57,558 bases of DNA from Muribaculaceae bacterium (GCA_022510505.1 JAFLTL010000014.1:1-57558), one strand, 5' to 3'. Counted from the stretch's first letter, positions 8,644-18,706 are shown. Made by a program: numbers and translations. Notes: generated from the letters alone by a model not told the origin.

Positions 8644-9864
8644 CTATTCGTCGCGCAATGCTTCGACCGGTTTAACTTTCAAGGCTTTCAATGCCGGAAA
8701 CAAACCGGCCAGACACCCGGCGATAATCAAAACAATGGTAACCTTTATTGCTATGGATATATCGACAGTTACATCACCGATAAACTCTGAACCTTCGAAA
8801 ATTTTTCCAAGGAATTCGATAATCACTATACCGAAGAAAACTCCGATATAGCCGAATATTCCGGTGATTGCCACACTTTCCGTGATAATCTGTATCAGAA
8901 TGCTCATTGGCTTTGCACCAATTGCCCTTCTTATTCCTATCTCATGAGTTCTTTCTTTTACCGAGACAAACATGATGTTGCTGACTCCGATGATTCCTGA
9001 CAACAAGGTAAAAAGACCAATCAGCCATACTACTAACTGAAGAACGTTCAAAGCACTCGACATCGTCAGATGCTGGTTGAAACGGTTCCAGATGTGTACC
9101 GCTCCGTTATCTTCAGTATCAAAATCGTGAGTGTGGGCCAACGTTTTCTTTATATCGCCCTCGGCTTTCTCGCCGTCTTCCATAGTGTAGACATTTTTCA
9201 GCTCGACTGAAATTCCGTCGACAACCGAATCACCACCTTTAAGTGCAAGGGCAGTTGTAAAGGGTATATAGGTTTCCTGACCAAAACGAGGATTTATCAC
9301 TCCGATAACTGTGAACGAAAGATCTTTCATCTTGACTTGTTTGCCAATGGCATTCTCGGCTGTCTTGAAGAGTATGGCCGCATTTTGTTCTGTCAGGACA
9401 ACGACCTTTCTCCTATGCTCGAGGTCAAGTTCATTGATAAATCTGCCGTAGGACAAAGGAATTCCTCGTTTGTCTAGTTCATCGGGGAAAACACCGTCAT
9501 AGCCCGATGAAATATAATCTATCGGAGATGAAATAACTACCGATGAACCGCTTATGCTGGAGCTTATATTGTCAACGATGTTTCCGTTTCGCGAATCGAT
9601 GACATTGAGATCAGATTCCTTCAGATCGATAGAACGACCTTCCTTATATCCTTTGAAGGCATTTGAGGTTCGACCACCCCATATATTGATATAGTTCGAC
9701 CCCTGCGACATGAACCCCTCGTTGAAGGAATTCACAACCCCTTGCGACATCCCTAAAAGTATGATAAGCATGAAAATACCCCATGCTACCGACAAACCTG
9801 TCAGCGAAGTGCGTAGCTTGTTGTTGGAAAGGGTCTGACCTATTTCTCGTGCGAGATCAAACAT
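8644..9864 (-). CDS. MacB-type ABC transporter permease (first copy)
   Basis: This 406-residue permease has the same layout as its neighbour: one N-terminal helix (SVAWGIFMLIILLGMSQG), a periplasmic MacB core domain, then an FtsX domain with KERTHEIGIRRAIGAKPMS before the closing helices. Its first 8 nt overlap the end of the ATPase gene. Two separate permeases plus a separate ATPase is common in Bacteroidota. The transported substrate cannot be read from sequence; MacB relatives move macrolides, peptides, lipoproteins or glycolipids. Confidence 0.92.
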   Translation of the reverse strand: MFDLAREIGQTLSNNKLRTSLTGLSVAWGIFMLIILLGMSQGVVNSFNEGFMSQGSNYINIWGGRTSNAFKGYKEGRSIDLKESDLNVIDSRNGNIVDNISSSISGSSVVISSPIDYISSGYDGVFPDELDKRGIPLSYGRFINELDLEHRRKVVVLTEQNAAILFKTAENAIGKQVKMKDLSFTVIGVINPRFGQETYIPFTTALALKGGDSVVDGISVELKNVYTMEDGEKAEGDIKKTLAHTHDFDTEDNGAVHIWNRFNQHLTMSSALNVLQLVVWLIGLFTLLSGIIGVSNIMFVSVKERTHEIGIRRAIGAKPMSILIQIITESVAITGIFGYIGVFFGIVIIEFLGKIFEGSEFIGDVTVDISIAIKVTIVLIIAGCLAGLFPALKALKVKPVEALRDE

Positions 9865-10543
9865 TTTCGTCTGGTAAAATCATTCCGTCGGAAATGCGAA
9901 TTATTCTATTGGTTTTTGCTCCCACTCCCGGATCATGGGTGACTATTATGATTGTCATCCCTGTCGATGAGTTCAGGTCTCGGAACACGTCCATAACCTC
10001 TTTCGATGTTTTGCTGTCCAAAGCTCCGGTTGGCTCATCGGCAAGTATGATCGACGGATTTGTAATCAGTGAACGTGCGATTGCAACTCTTTGTTTCTGT
10101 CCTCCCGAAAGCTCGCCCGGCAAATGGTGAGCTCGATCGGCCAACCCCATTCTGTCAAGCTGTTCCATTGCAAGCTTGTTTCTTTTCTTGCGTGACACAC
10201 CCTGGTAAAACAGTGGCAACGCCACGTTCTCCACAGCGTTCTTATAGTTTATCAGATTAAATGATTGAAAAACAAAACCGATCATTTTATTTCTTAGTTC
10301 GGCCGCACGGTTCTCACTCAGATTCTTAATAAGAGTGCCGTCGAGCACATATTCTCCGGTATCATAGTTGTCTAATATCCCTAAGATATTGAGCAAAGTG
10401 GATTTTCCAGAACCTGAGGCACCCATGATGGAAACAAGCTCTCCACGACCTATCTCAAGATTTATTCCCTTCAGCACATGCAATGGAACTATGCCGGGAT
10501 AGGTCTTGTTTACATCCTTTAGTGTTATGATTGGTGATGACAT
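9857..10543 (-). CDS. ABC transporter ATP-binding protein (MacB/LolD type)
   Basis: The 228-residue ATPase has Walker A GASGSGKST (41-49), Q-loop Q93 in VFQSFNL, the signature LSGGQKQR (145-152) and Walker B IILADEPTGALD (165-176). That last motif with ALDS is typical of the LolD/MacB/FtsE subfamily. It energises the two downstream permeases. It starts 30 nt after the M3 peptidase ends, so the exporter may be read from the peptidase promoter. Confidence 0.95.
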   Translation of the reverse strand: MSSPIITLKDVNKTYPGIVPLHVLKGINLEIGRGELVSIMGASGSGKSTLLNILGILDNYDTGEYVLDGTLIKNLSENRAAELRNKMIGFVFQSFNLINYKNAVENVALPLFYQGVSRKKRNKLAMEQLDRMGLADRAHHLPGELSGGQKQRVAIARSLITNPSIILADEPTGALDSKTSKEVMDVFRDLNSSTGMTIIIVTHDPGVGAKTNRIIRISDGMILPDENV

Positions 10544-10573
10544 ACTTCTTAGACGTTTCTCTCCCTCGAAAAG

Positions 10574-12694
10574 TTACATCGTCTGATTGATTTTTGTTGT
10601 TTTAATTCCATCACGCTTCAACAATGCGTCTATTGAAGGCTCTTTGCCACGGAAACGGCGGTAAAGCACAGCCGGATTCTCCGATCCACCCTTCTCGAGT
10701 ATATTCTCTCGGAAACTTTTTGCAGTTTCTTTGTCAAACAAACCGTTTTCCTTGAAAGCCTCGAAGGCATCGGCATCCAGAACCTCGGCCCATTTGTAAC
10801 TGTAATATCCGGCCGCATAGCCACCCGAGAATATGTGATTGAACTGAGGTGAGGTCATGGAACCCTCAATATCGGGAAAAATGGCTACCGATTCAATGGC
10901 TTTCCTCTCGAATTCCACCGGATCGGAGACCGTGTCGGTAATAGTGTGCCATGCCATATCAAGATAGCCAAACATCAACTGACGCATGCAGGCATAGGCT
11001 GCGCCATACTGCGATGCAGCCTTCATTTTCTCTACCAACTCAGCCGGGATAGGCTCTCCTGTCTCGTAATGCTTGGCAAAACCGTCAAGAAATTCCTTCT
11101 CATATAGATAATTCTCATTGAACTGCGATGGCAGTTCGACAAAATCCCTGTAAACGTTAGTGCCTGATGTAGAAGCATATTTTCCCTTTGCTAGAAGTCC
11201 GTGGAGGGCATGTCCGAATTCATGAAGAAATGTTTCAACTTCTCCCGGACTAAGAAGCGATGGCTTGCCTGCCACAGGCTTAGTAAAATTCATCACTATC
11301 GAAACCTGCGGACGCTCATCGACGCCCTCTGCTGTTATCCTCTGCTCCCTGAAATTTGTCATCCAGGCCCCCGGACGCTTACTCTCCCGTGGAAAAAAAT
11401 CAGTATATAGAACTCCAAGGAACGAATCGTCAGCGTCTACCACATCCCAGCCTTTTACATCGGGATGGTAGACCTCTATCTCGGGATTCTCCACGAACTT
11501 AATCCCGTAAAGTTTACCGGCCAAGCCGAACACTCCCTCAATTACATTATCCAAAGAAAAGTATGGTCTCATCTCCTCGGAATCGTAATCGTAATCTCTG
11601 ATTTTTAACTTCTTGTTGTAATAGCTATAATCCCATGGCATGATCTCCACTGGTTTACCCTCTGTCTCCGATGCGAATTCGGTCAGACGAATCATCTCGG
11701 CCAATTGAGCCGGGCGGTAGGCTTCGCGAAGGTTGTCAAGCAGGTTATAAACAGCGTCGGGCCCTCCGGCCATAGTTTTCTGCTGGCTGTGGGACGCATA
11801 GGTGTCATGTCCCAGAATCTTAGCCATCTCCAATCTCAACGCTACAATCTTCTTGATATTTTCCAGGTTGTCAAATTCCCCTTGTTGATTTCGACCTTGA
11901 TACAGGCGCCACATTTTTTCACGGAGGTCACCGCGGGTGGAGTTTTGCAGGAATGCTACATAGGTAGGTTGGGCAAGAGTAAAGATATATTTGCCCTCCT
12001 TCCCTTTTTCTTTGGCTATCTCTGCTGCTTCAGCTATGATGTTTTCTGGCAGTCCGTCTAGGTCGGCTGCCTCCAGTTCTATTTCATAGGTGTTGAGTTC
12101 TTTAAGAACGTTTTGACCAAAAAGGGTCGTCAGTTTTGATAGTTCCGATCTGATTTCCTTGTATCTTTCACGGGAGTCTCCCTTCAGGTCGGCTCCGGCC
12201 AAAGCAAATGAGTCATAAGTATTTTGAAGCAGCATTTGATCCTCTTTGTCGAGGTTGAGCTGATCCTTTTTATTGTAGACGGCCTTCACTCGTTCCCACA
12301 ATGGTTCGAGCATGGTGATTTTCGTTGAGTATTCACTGAGTTTGGGCGACACTCTGACGGCTATCTCCATCAGTTCGTCGTTGCTTGCAGCCTCCATCAA
12401 GGGATACGCCACACCCAGCACTCGGTTCAAATCAGATCCTGCTCTTTCGAGAGCCACGATAGTGTTATCGAACGTCGGGGGCTCAGGGTTGATGGCAATG
12501 GCCTCCACTTCGGCCCACGCCTTTTCAATGCCCGAATCTATGGCTTCTTCAATGCCGTTGTTGGTAATCTGTGAAAACGGTGGTGTACCGTGAACTGTGT
12601 CGAATGGTTTTAGAAATGGATTGGAAACTGTCTGTGCATGTGACATTGTGACAAACGCTAAAAATGCGATTACTAGTGATTTAAATCTTCTCAT
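10574..12694 (-). CDS. M3-family peptidyl-dipeptidase (Dcp-like), exported
   Basis: The 706-residue protein begins with a signal peptide (residues 1-20, ending SHA). It carries the M3 zinc motif HEFGHALHG with H491, E492 and H495 and the third ligand E520 in DFVELPSQ. M3 enzymes of the Dcp branch remove C-terminal dipeptides from oligopeptides; the length fits Dcp (about 680-720). The signal peptide suggests periplasmic peptide scavenging, whereas E. coli Dcp is cytoplasmic. A divergent promoter region separates it from the secreted C1 peptidase gene. Confidence 0.93.
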   Translation of the reverse strand: MRRFKSLVIAFLAFVTMSHAQTVSNPFLKPFDTVHGTPPFSQITNNGIEEAIDSGIEKAWAEVEAIAINPEPPTFDNTIVALERAGSDLNRVLGVAYPLMEAASNDELMEIAVRVSPKLSEYSTKITMLEPLWERVKAVYNKKDQLNLDKEDQMLLQNTYDSFALAGADLKGDSRERYKEIRSELSKLTTLFGQNVLKELNTYEIELEAADLDGLPENIIAEAAEIAKEKGKEGKYIFTLAQPTYVAFLQNSTRGDLREKMWRLYQGRNQQGEFDNLENIKKIVALRLEMAKILGHDTYASHSQQKTMAGGPDAVYNLLDNLREAYRPAQLAEMIRLTEFASETEGKPVEIMPWDYSYYNKKLKIRDYDYDSEEMRPYFSLDNVIEGVFGLAGKLYGIKFVENPEIEVYHPDVKGWDVVDADDSFLGVLYTDFFPRESKRPGAWMTNFREQRITAEGVDERPQVSIVMNFTKPVAGKPSLLSPGEVETFLHEFGHALHGLLAKGKYASTSGTNVYRDFVELPSQFNENYLYEKEFLDGFAKHYETGEPIPAELVEKMKAASQYGAAYACMRQLMFGYLDMAWHTITDTVSDPVEFERKAIESVAIFPDIEGSMTSPQFNHIFSGGYAAGYYSYKWAEVLDADAFEAFKENGLFDKETAKSFRENILEKGGSENPAVLYRRFRGKEPSIDALLKRDGIKTTKINQTM

Positions 12695-12719
12695 TCTATT
12701 TGAAAACGTGAATTCTCTG

Positions 12720-12749
12720 CAAATTTACTGAAAAAGGTCTACACGTCAA
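12720..12749 (-). promoter_or_regulatory. Promoter of the M3 peptidase/exporter operon
   Basis: On the minus strand the -7 box TAAATTTG spans 12727-12720, with a -33 TTG at 12749-12747 and a 19-nt spacer. It points at the M3 peptidase ATG at 12694. Confidence 0.7.
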
Positions 12750-12759
12750 TTTAATTTTA

Positions 12760-12767
12760 TATATTTG
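12760..12767 (+). promoter_or_regulatory. -7 promoter box of the C1 peptidase gene
   Basis: TATATTTG matches the Bacteroidota -7 consensus and lies 25 nt before the ATG at 12793. No convincing -33 element is seen at the right distance. Confidence 0.6.
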
Positions 12768-12792
12768 CCAAAGAATAACATATTTTCACACA

Positions 12793-14007
12793 ATGAATAA
12801 TAAATTATCTCTTGCAGCATCAGGACTCCTGTGTGCCCTATTCCTTACTCCTGTTTCGAGCAATGCCCAGGAGAAAAATGACTCCCTTGGATTCGTTTTC
12901 ACGGATGTCAAGGTTATCCCTACTACCTCAGTGAAAAACCAGAATTCCAGCGGAACCTGTTGGAGCTTCTCAGGAACCTCTTTCATCGAGGATGACATTC
13001 TGAAAAAGTCGGGTAAGGAAGTCGACCTTTCCGAAATGTTCACAGTTCGTCAGGTTTATCTTGACAAGGCCGATAAATATGTTCGTGTCGGTGGTCATGG
13101 AAACTTCGGTCCCGGCGGTGCAGTTACCGATGTGGGATATGTTTTCTCTACCTATGGCGCGCTTCCTGAAAGTGTCTATCCCGGATTGAATTATGGTGAG
13201 GACACCCACGTCCACGGCGAACTCAACTCAGTGCTGACTGCCTATCTCGATGCCGTAAACAAACACCCCAACCGTCGCCTATCGACTGCTTGGAAAAAAG
13301 GTCTGGAAGGTATACTCGATGCCTATCTTGGAGAAGTTCCTGAAACTTTTGTCGTTGATGGCGTTACTTACACACCTCAGTCCTATGCCCAGTCGTTCAA
13401 GATCAATACCGACGATTATGTCCCTGTAACCTCATTCAACCATCATCCTTTCTATCAGACTTTCCCTCTTGAGGTTGCCGATAACTGGCTCTGGGCTGAA
13501 TACTACAACCTTCCCATGGAGGAAATGAAACAACTCGTCGACAACTCTATTGAAAACGGGTACACTGTTCTATGGGCTGCCGATGTCTCCGAACCGGGCT
13601 TCAAATGGCGTAATGGCGTCGCACTTCTCCCTGCTGAAAAAACAGCCGACAGCTTGGAAGGTACAGAACTCTCTCGTTGGGTTGCTTTGACTCCAGCCGA
13701 ACGTCAGCGAGACCGTTACAATTTCAACGGACCCGTACCTGAAGTTCAGGTAACTCAAGATATGCGTCAGAACATGTTCGACCGCATGGAAACGACCGAT
13801 GACCACGGTATGGTTATTGTTGGAACAGCTGTCGACCAGGATGGTAACAAATATTACAAGGTAAAGAACTCATGGGGTGCCGACGGACACATCTACGAAG
13901 GGTTTTTCTATGTATCTGAGCCCTATTTCCTTGGCAAAACTCTTTCTCTCCTCGTCAACAAGAATGCCGTTCCCTCGGCTATTGCTAAGAAAGCAAACAT
14001 TAAATAA
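12793..14007 (+). CDS. pepC: Secreted C1 cysteine peptidase, aminopeptidase C/bleomycin hydrolase-like
   Basis: The 404-residue protein has a signal peptide (1-25, ending SNAQ). It then shows the papain-fold catalytic set of the C1B family: oxyanion Q50 and nucleophile C56 in NQNSSGTCWSFSG, H338 in DDHGM and N359 in KVKNSWG. C1B enzymes are usually hexameric cytoplasmic aminopeptidases. The export signal here suggests an extracytoplasmic role, as in related Bacteroidales proteins. It is followed closely by the DUF3332 lipoprotein and the M23 endopeptidase. Confidence 0.92.
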   Translation: MNNKLSLAASGLLCALFLTPVSSNAQEKNDSLGFVFTDVKVIPTTSVKNQNSSGTCWSFSGTSFIEDDILKKSGKEVDLSEMFTVRQVYLDKADKYVRVGGHGNFGPGGAVTDVGYVFSTYGALPESVYPGLNYGEDTHVHGELNSVLTAYLDAVNKHPNRRLSTAWKKGLEGILDAYLGEVPETFVVDGVTYTPQSYAQSFKINTDDYVPVTSFNHHPFYQTFPLEVADNWLWAEYYNLPMEEMKQLVDNSIENGYTVLWAADVSEPGFKWRNGVALLPAEKTADSLEGTELSRWVALTPAERQRDRYNFNGPVPEVQVTQDMRQNMFDRMETTDDHGMVIVGTAVDQDGNKYYKVKNSWGADGHIYEGFFYVSEPYFLGKTLSLLVNKNAVPSAIAKKANIK

Positions 14008-14034
14008 CATCCGATTTCTTAATTTCACTGAAGA

Positions 14035-14586
14035 ATGAGACGTTTCAAAATCTCGTTAATCTCGGCAATCGCCCTCTCATTGACATGCACTTCATGTATT
14101 GGTAGCTTCTCAATGTTCCATAAACTTGAAGCCTGGAACGAGACCGTCGGACCGAAAGGCATTAACGAACTGGTGTTCATCGCTTTCTGGGTCATACCGG
14201 TCTATGAGGTCGCACTCCTATCTGATTTGATTGTGCTCAATAGCATCGAGTTTTGGAGCGGTGAAAACCCTGCGGCCAAGGGAACACGGAAAATCGAGAC
14301 CGAGAATGGCGTCTACTTGGTGAAATGCGACGGTAAAGGTTATGATATTATTTCGAAAAACGATGGCACGAGTCTGCGACTCGACTTCTGTGTCGACACC
14401 CAGACATGGAGTGTCCTCGACTCTGTGACAGGTGAAAGCTATGAACTGCTGACCTGGGTCGACTCGACTCACGTGTCGCTCCCATTGGGCGACGGAACTT
14501 CGGTGATTACCGAACTGTCGAGCCAGGGACTCTTCGCCTATCGTGCGGCTCTAGAACTTAATCAGCGCCGTCTTGCCTCTCTCTGA
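14035..14586 (+). CDS. DUF3332 family lipoprotein
   Basis: The 183-residue protein matches my memory of the DUF3332 family: SCIGSFSMFHKLEAWN after the leader, then GINELVFIAFWVIPVYEVALLSDLIVLNSIEFWSG, split here by a hydrophobic stretch. The N-terminus looks like a lipoprotein leader with C21 as the likely lipidated residue, although the box (CTSC) is not ideal. The function of the family is unknown. It lies 27 nt after the C1 peptidase and is probably cotranscribed with it. Confidence 0.8.
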   Translation: MRRFKISLISAIALSLTCTSCIGSFSMFHKLEAWNETVGPKGINELVFIAFWVIPVYEVALLSDLIVLNSIEFWSGENPAAKGTRKIETENGVYLVKCDGKGYDIISKNDGTSLRLDFCVDTQTWSVLDSVTGESYELLTWVDSTHVSLPLGDGTSVITELSSQGLFAYRAALELNQRRLASL

Positions 14587-14599
14587 AATTTAAAAACCT

Positions 14600-16273
14600 T
14601 TGAATTATAGAAACATTGTGGGTCTATTGACCCTCCTGTTATCAATTTCGGCCACTTCACCCATCTCGGGTGAAGTGCGTCGTTCTGATACCATTAAGTT
14701 ACGAAGTCCGCTTGACATTCCTCTTTACCTTGCCGGAAACTTCGGCGAGTTGCGTAGATCCCATTTCCACAGTGGGATCGACTTTAAGACTCAGGGTCGT
14801 ACCGGTTTTCCTGTTCATTCTGTAGCCGATGGCTATGTCAGTCGTGCCACAGTTTCTCCCTGGGGATTCGGTCGTGCGGTCTACGTTACACATCCCTCCT
14901 CGGGAATAACCACCGTCTACGGTCACCTTGAGGCTTTTTCGCCCGAAATTGACCGAAGGGTACGAAATCTCCAGTATGAAAAGGAAACGTTCACTATCGA
15001 TGTCTCTTTTGAGCCCGATGAAATTCCTGTAAAAAACGGAGATATAATTGGATCGAGTGGAAATGCCGGATCCTCGGGTGGCCCTCATGTCCATTTCGAC
15101 GTGCGCGACACAAAAACGGGGAATGCTTTGGATCCTCTCGAATATTATAGAACTCGAATTAAGGATGATGTAAAACCTGAAGTGCGACAGGTCATTCTTT
15201 TCCCGGCTCCAGGTGGAACTGTCGAAGGAAAGGAGTCGGTTGGCAGTTATCGTCAGCCATCGGGCAATCTCACTTTCCACGCTCACGGACCCGTCATTCC
15301 GGCTATAAAGGCCTACGACCGGATGAGTGGAACACAGAATATCTATGGTATTAAATACCTAACTCTGCTGCTCGACAGTGACACGATCTACCGTCGGGTA
15401 ATCGACGAGTCACCGTTCGAAAGCACAAGGGCAATTCACACTCTAGTCAATAACCGCGATCTTGCCAAAGACAATGCATGGGTCATGTGGACCTATATTC
15501 CCCCTTCGGCTCCCCTCGGGAAAATGGTATGGGCCGAAAACCGTGGGATTCTTACTGTCGACAGTGGTAAGACCTACGATATGACATGGTTACTCGAGGA
15601 TGAGCATGGCAACATAACACGACAACCTTTCAAAATCATAGGCGATAACCAAATCGCTGCTTCTCCGATAGCTTCGGGACAACTCATGTTATGGAATTGC
15701 GACAATCTTCTGGAGGATGAAAAAATTATAGTGGAAGTGCCTGAAGGAACCCTCTACGACAACGAGTTCATCGACTTGAAACGCCGAAAAAATCCCAATT
15801 ATCTGTCAGAAGTGATAACGGTTGGCGACCCGGCAATTGCAACGGCCAATTCCTTTGAACTCTCCATAGCAATTGACAACGACACTGTTGTCGACAAACA
15901 GAAATATTGTCTCGTCAGAATCAACGGTAGCAGACGGTCGGCAGAGAGTGCCACTTACTCCGACGGATGGCTTGACGCAAGACCATCGACGTTCGGCACC
16001 TATGCCGTGACAGTCGACACTGTCCCCCCTAAGATTATTCCAATAGCTAAAGAACGATGGAAGTCGACAGGTGTAATCAAATTCAAAATTACCGATGAGC
16101 TAAGCGGAATCCAGTCATGGCGTGGGGAGATTGATGGCAAATTCGCGCTGTTCGAACTCGATGGCAAAACCTCCACTCTATCATTCAAGATTGATCCGGA
16201 GAGATTTCCGGGGAAAGATCACAAAGTGACTTTAACCGTCACCGACGCCTGTGGCAATGTAGAAAATTATTAG
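14600..16273 (+). CDS. M23-family (LytM-type) metallopeptidase
   Basis: The protein has 557 residues from a TTG start. An alternative GTG at 14618 would remove the only positive charge (R4) before the signal peptide core, so TTG is preferred. The M23 zinc residues are H57 and D61 (HSGID) and H163/H165 in GPHVHFDVRD, with H109 in VYGHLEAF. Such enzymes cut peptidoglycan cross-bridges or act as hydrolase activators. A long C-terminal region of beta-rich sequence (about 200-557) has no domain I recognise. It ends 60 nt before a bidirectional terminator. Confidence 0.88.
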   Translation: MNYRNIVGLLTLLLSISATSPISGEVRRSDTIKLRSPLDIPLYLAGNFGELRRSHFHSGIDFKTQGRTGFPVHSVADGYVSRATVSPWGFGRAVYVTHPSSGITTVYGHLEAFSPEIDRRVRNLQYEKETFTIDVSFEPDEIPVKNGDIIGSSGNAGSSGGPHVHFDVRDTKTGNALDPLEYYRTRIKDDVKPEVRQVILFPAPGGTVEGKESVGSYRQPSGNLTFHAHGPVIPAIKAYDRMSGTQNIYGIKYLTLLLDSDTIYRRVIDESPFESTRAIHTLVNNRDLAKDNAWVMWTYIPPSAPLGKMVWAENRGILTVDSGKTYDMTWLLEDEHGNITRQPFKIIGDNQIAASPIASGQLMLWNCDNLLEDEKIIVEVPEGTLYDNEFIDLKRRKNPNYLSEVITVGDPAIATANSFELSIAIDNDTVVDKQKYCLVRINGSRRSAESATYSDGWLDARPSTFGTYAVTVDTVPPKIIPIAKERWKSTGVIKFKITDELSGIQSWRGEIDGKFALFELDGKTSTLSFKIDPERFPGKDHKVTLTVTDACGNVENY

Positions 16274-16333
16274 CTGAAGAAATGTTGGACTGTTGTGGTT
16301 ATTATGTAACCAAGCAACTGTAAACTGTAAACT

Positions 16334-16361
16334 AAAAAAGGCAGCTTTCGCTGCCTTTTTT
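16334..16361. terminator. Bidirectional terminator between the M23 gene and pnp
   Basis: A 12-bp stem (16334-16345 with 16350-16361) with a 4-nt TTTC loop has an A6 run on one side and a T6 run on the other. It therefore works as an intrinsic terminator in both directions, for the convergent M23 and pnp genes. It ends just before the pnp stop at 16363. Confidence 0.92.
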
Positions 16362-16362
16362 G

Positions 16363-18594
16363 TTATTTCTGTCGACCTCCGTCACGACGTGGACCGTGAC
16401 CATCGCGGCGAGGACCTTGTCCTTCGCGACGCGGACCCCTGTCGGGACGCGGAGTGCGTTGTGGTTCAACATATCCTTCGGGTTTCGGTTGCAAAGCCTT
16501 CATCGATAAGCGATACTTACCGGTCTTCTTATCAACCTCAAGTAATTGAACTGTCACTTCATCCCCTTCCTTAAGACCCGACTGTTCCATCGTGGGCAGG
16601 CGATCCCAGGAGATTTCCGAAATGTGAAGTAAACCTTCGCGGTTTGGCATGAATTCTACGAACGCACCGAAATCAAGAATCGATTTGATTTTGCCGGTAT
16701 AGGTTTTGCCAGGTTCGGGCAAAGCAACGATAGCGTTGATCATCTCAAGAGCCTTGTCGATTGCTTCCTTACCGGGAGCAGCAACCTCTACGATACCTTC
16801 GTTACCAATTTCTTCAATTGTTACTACAGCACCCGACTCTTCCTGGATACCCTGGATAATCTTTCCACCCGGGCCGATAACAGCGCCGATTAGATCTTTC
16901 GGAATGGTGAGTGTGACAATGCGTGGAACATGTGGACGATATTCGGCACGTGGCTCGGGAATGGTCTGGCTGATAATGTCAAGAATATGCATGCGACCTG
17001 CCTTCGCCTGATTCAGAGCCTGCTCGAGAATCTCGTAGCTCAAACCGTCACATTTGATATCCATTTGAGTGGCGGTGATACCGTCTCTCGTTCCTGTTAC
17101 CTTGAAGTCCATATCACCGAGATGGTCTTCGTCACCGAGTATGTCGCTCAGTACAGCCCATTTTCCATCGCGTGAGTCGGAAATCAGTCCCATTGCGATA
17201 CCACTGACAGGTTTCTTCATCTTCACACCTGCATCAAGTAATGCCAAAGTTCCCGCACATACAGTAGCCATCGATGATGAACCGTTACTTTCCAGAATAT
17301 CTGAAACAATACGGCATACATAGGGGAAGTCATCGGGCAACATGCGCTTCAGTGCTCGGTGAGCAAGGTTTCCGTGACCGATCTCACGACGGCTAACACC
17401 ACGAGAAGCTTTAGCCTCTCCGGTCGAAAATGGGGGGAAATTATAGTGAAGAAGGAATCTTTCCTTACCTTGAACCAGAGCGTCGTCAACAATCTTCTCG
17501 TCAAGTTTGGTTCCAAGAGTTACTGTTGCCAGCGACTGAGTCTCTCCACGAGTGAACACAGCCGATCCGTGAGGTCCGGGTATGTAGTCGACCTCAGCCC
17601 AGATGGGACGAATCTCGGTGGTCTTGCGACCATCCAAACGTGTTCCCTCATCGAGAATACATCTTCTCATGGCCTCTTTTTCTACCTCATGGTAGTAACG
17701 TTTTACCAAAGAAGCCTTTTCTTCTCTTTCCTCTTCAGGAAGTGATTCAATGTATTCGTCACAGATCGCGCCGAACAGTTCGGCTCTCTTGTGCTTGTCG
17801 GCCAAACCGAGTTTTGCTACATCGTAGGCTTTCTTATAACACTTGTCATTTACATCCTTGCGGAGATCTTCGTCGTTGACTTCGTGGTTATATTCTCTCT
17901 TGACAGTCTTACCGGCAGCTTCGGCAAGTTCAATCTGAGCCTGACACTGAACCTTGATAGCTTCGTGAGCAGTGCGGAGAGCCTCCAAAAGGTCGGCCTC
18001 GCTGACTTCGTTCATTTCGCCTTCGACCATCATGATGTTGTCGATGGTTGCACCAACCATCAGTTCCATGTCGGCCTTTTCAAGCTGTTCGAAAGTTGGG
18101 TCAATAACAAATTTCCCATCGATACGTGCAACTCTCACTTCCGAAATAGGACCGTTGAAAGGCACGTCGCTCACAGCCAAAGCAGCCGAAGCTGCCAGTC
18201 CGGCCAAAGCATCGGGCATATCTACACCGTCACTTGAGAATAAAGTGACGTTAACAAATGTTTCAGCATGATAATTGTCGGGGAACAAGGGCCGCAATAC
18301 CCTGTCTACCAAACGGGCTGTCAGAATCTCATAGTCCGAAGCCCTTCCTTCGCGTTTGACGAATCCTCCGGGGAAACGGCCGGCCGAAGAGAATTTCTCT
18401 TTGTACTCGACCGTCAGGGGCATGAAATCAACGCCCTCACCGGCTTCTTGTGCCGAGACCACTGTTGCAAGCAACATAGTGTTGCCCATGCGCAACTCCA
18501 CTGCTCCGTCGGCCTGTTTGGCCAGCTTGCCGGTCTCCAATGTGATTTCACGACCGTCGGGCAGAGTAATGGTCTTTTTAATTGGTTGTAACAT
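16363..18594 (-). CDS. pnp: Polyribonucleotide nucleotidyltransferase (PNPase)
   Basis: The 743-residue protein has two RNase PH-like domains, the central all-helical domain, a KH domain ([20 protein letters not shown]) and an S1 domain ([20 protein letters not shown]). This is the complete PNPase architecture for phosphorolytic 3'-5' RNA decay in the cytoplasm. The tail after S1 is an Arg/Gly-rich segment with three GPRR-type units that could add RNA or protein contacts. A good promoter and a perfect palindrome lie upstream. Confidence 0.97.
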   Translation of the reverse strand: MLQPIKKTITLPDGREITLETGKLAKQADGAVELRMGNTMLLATVVSAQEAGEGVDFMPLTVEYKEKFSSAGRFPGGFVKREGRASDYEILTARLVDRVLRPLFPDNYHAETFVNVTLFSSDGVDMPDALAGLAASAALAVSDVPFNGPISEVRVARIDGKFVIDPTFEQLEKADMELMVGATIDNIMMVEGEMNEVSEADLLEALRTAHEAIKVQCQAQIELAEAAGKTVKREYNHEVNDEDLRKDVNDKCYKKAYDVAKLGLADKHKRAELFGAICDEYIESLPEEEREEKASLVKRYYHEVEKEAMRRCILDEGTRLDGRKTTEIRPIWAEVDYIPGPHGSAVFTRGETQSLATVTLGTKLDEKIVDDALVQGKERFLLHYNFPPFSTGEAKASRGVSRREIGHGNLAHRALKRMLPDDFPYVCRIVSDILESNGSSSMATVCAGTLALLDAGVKMKKPVSGIAMGLISDSRDGKWAVLSDILGDEDHLGDMDFKVTGTRDGITATQMDIKCDGLSYEILEQALNQAKAGRMHILDIISQTIPEPRAEYRPHVPRIVTLTIPKDLIGAVIGPGGKIIQGIQEESGAVVTIEEIGNEGIVEVAAPGKEAIDKALEMINAIVALPEPGKTYTGKIKSILDFGAFVEFMPNREGLLHISEISWDRLPTMEQSGLKEGDEVTVQLLEVDKKTGKYRLSMKALQPKPEGYVEPQRTPRPDRGPRREGQGPRRDGHGPRRDGGRQK

Positions 18595-18632
18595 AAACTC
18601 TTTTTCTATTTTTATCTTCTCAAAAATTCGTG

Positions 18633-18663
18633 CAAAGATAACAATTTTTCCTCATTTCAACAA
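18633..18663 (-). promoter_or_regulatory. Promoter of pnp
   Basis: The minus-strand -7 box TATCTTTG spans 18640-18633 and a -33 TTG spans 18663-18661, with 20 nt between them. The predicted leader before the ATG at 18594 is about 30 nt. Confidence 0.75.
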
Positions 18664-18675
18664 TTTGTAGACTCC

Positions 18676-18697
18676 TTAAGGTCCTTAAAGACCTTAA
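18676..18697. repeat. Perfect 8-bp palindrome just upstream of the pnp promoter
   Basis: TTAAGGTC (18676-18683) and GACCTTAA (18690-18697) are perfect inverted arms around a 6-nt centre. The element lies between the end of the GH3-fusion gene and the -33 box of pnp. It lacks a T tract on either strand, so it fits an operator at least as well as a terminator. Confidence 0.55.
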
Positions 18698-18706
18698 CAA
18701 CATTTC

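Noticed and set aside
14699-15286. A 195-codon open frame on the minus strand
   Set aside because: It lies fully inside the M23 peptidase gene, whose catalytic motifs are clear; the antisense product has no recognisable pattern.
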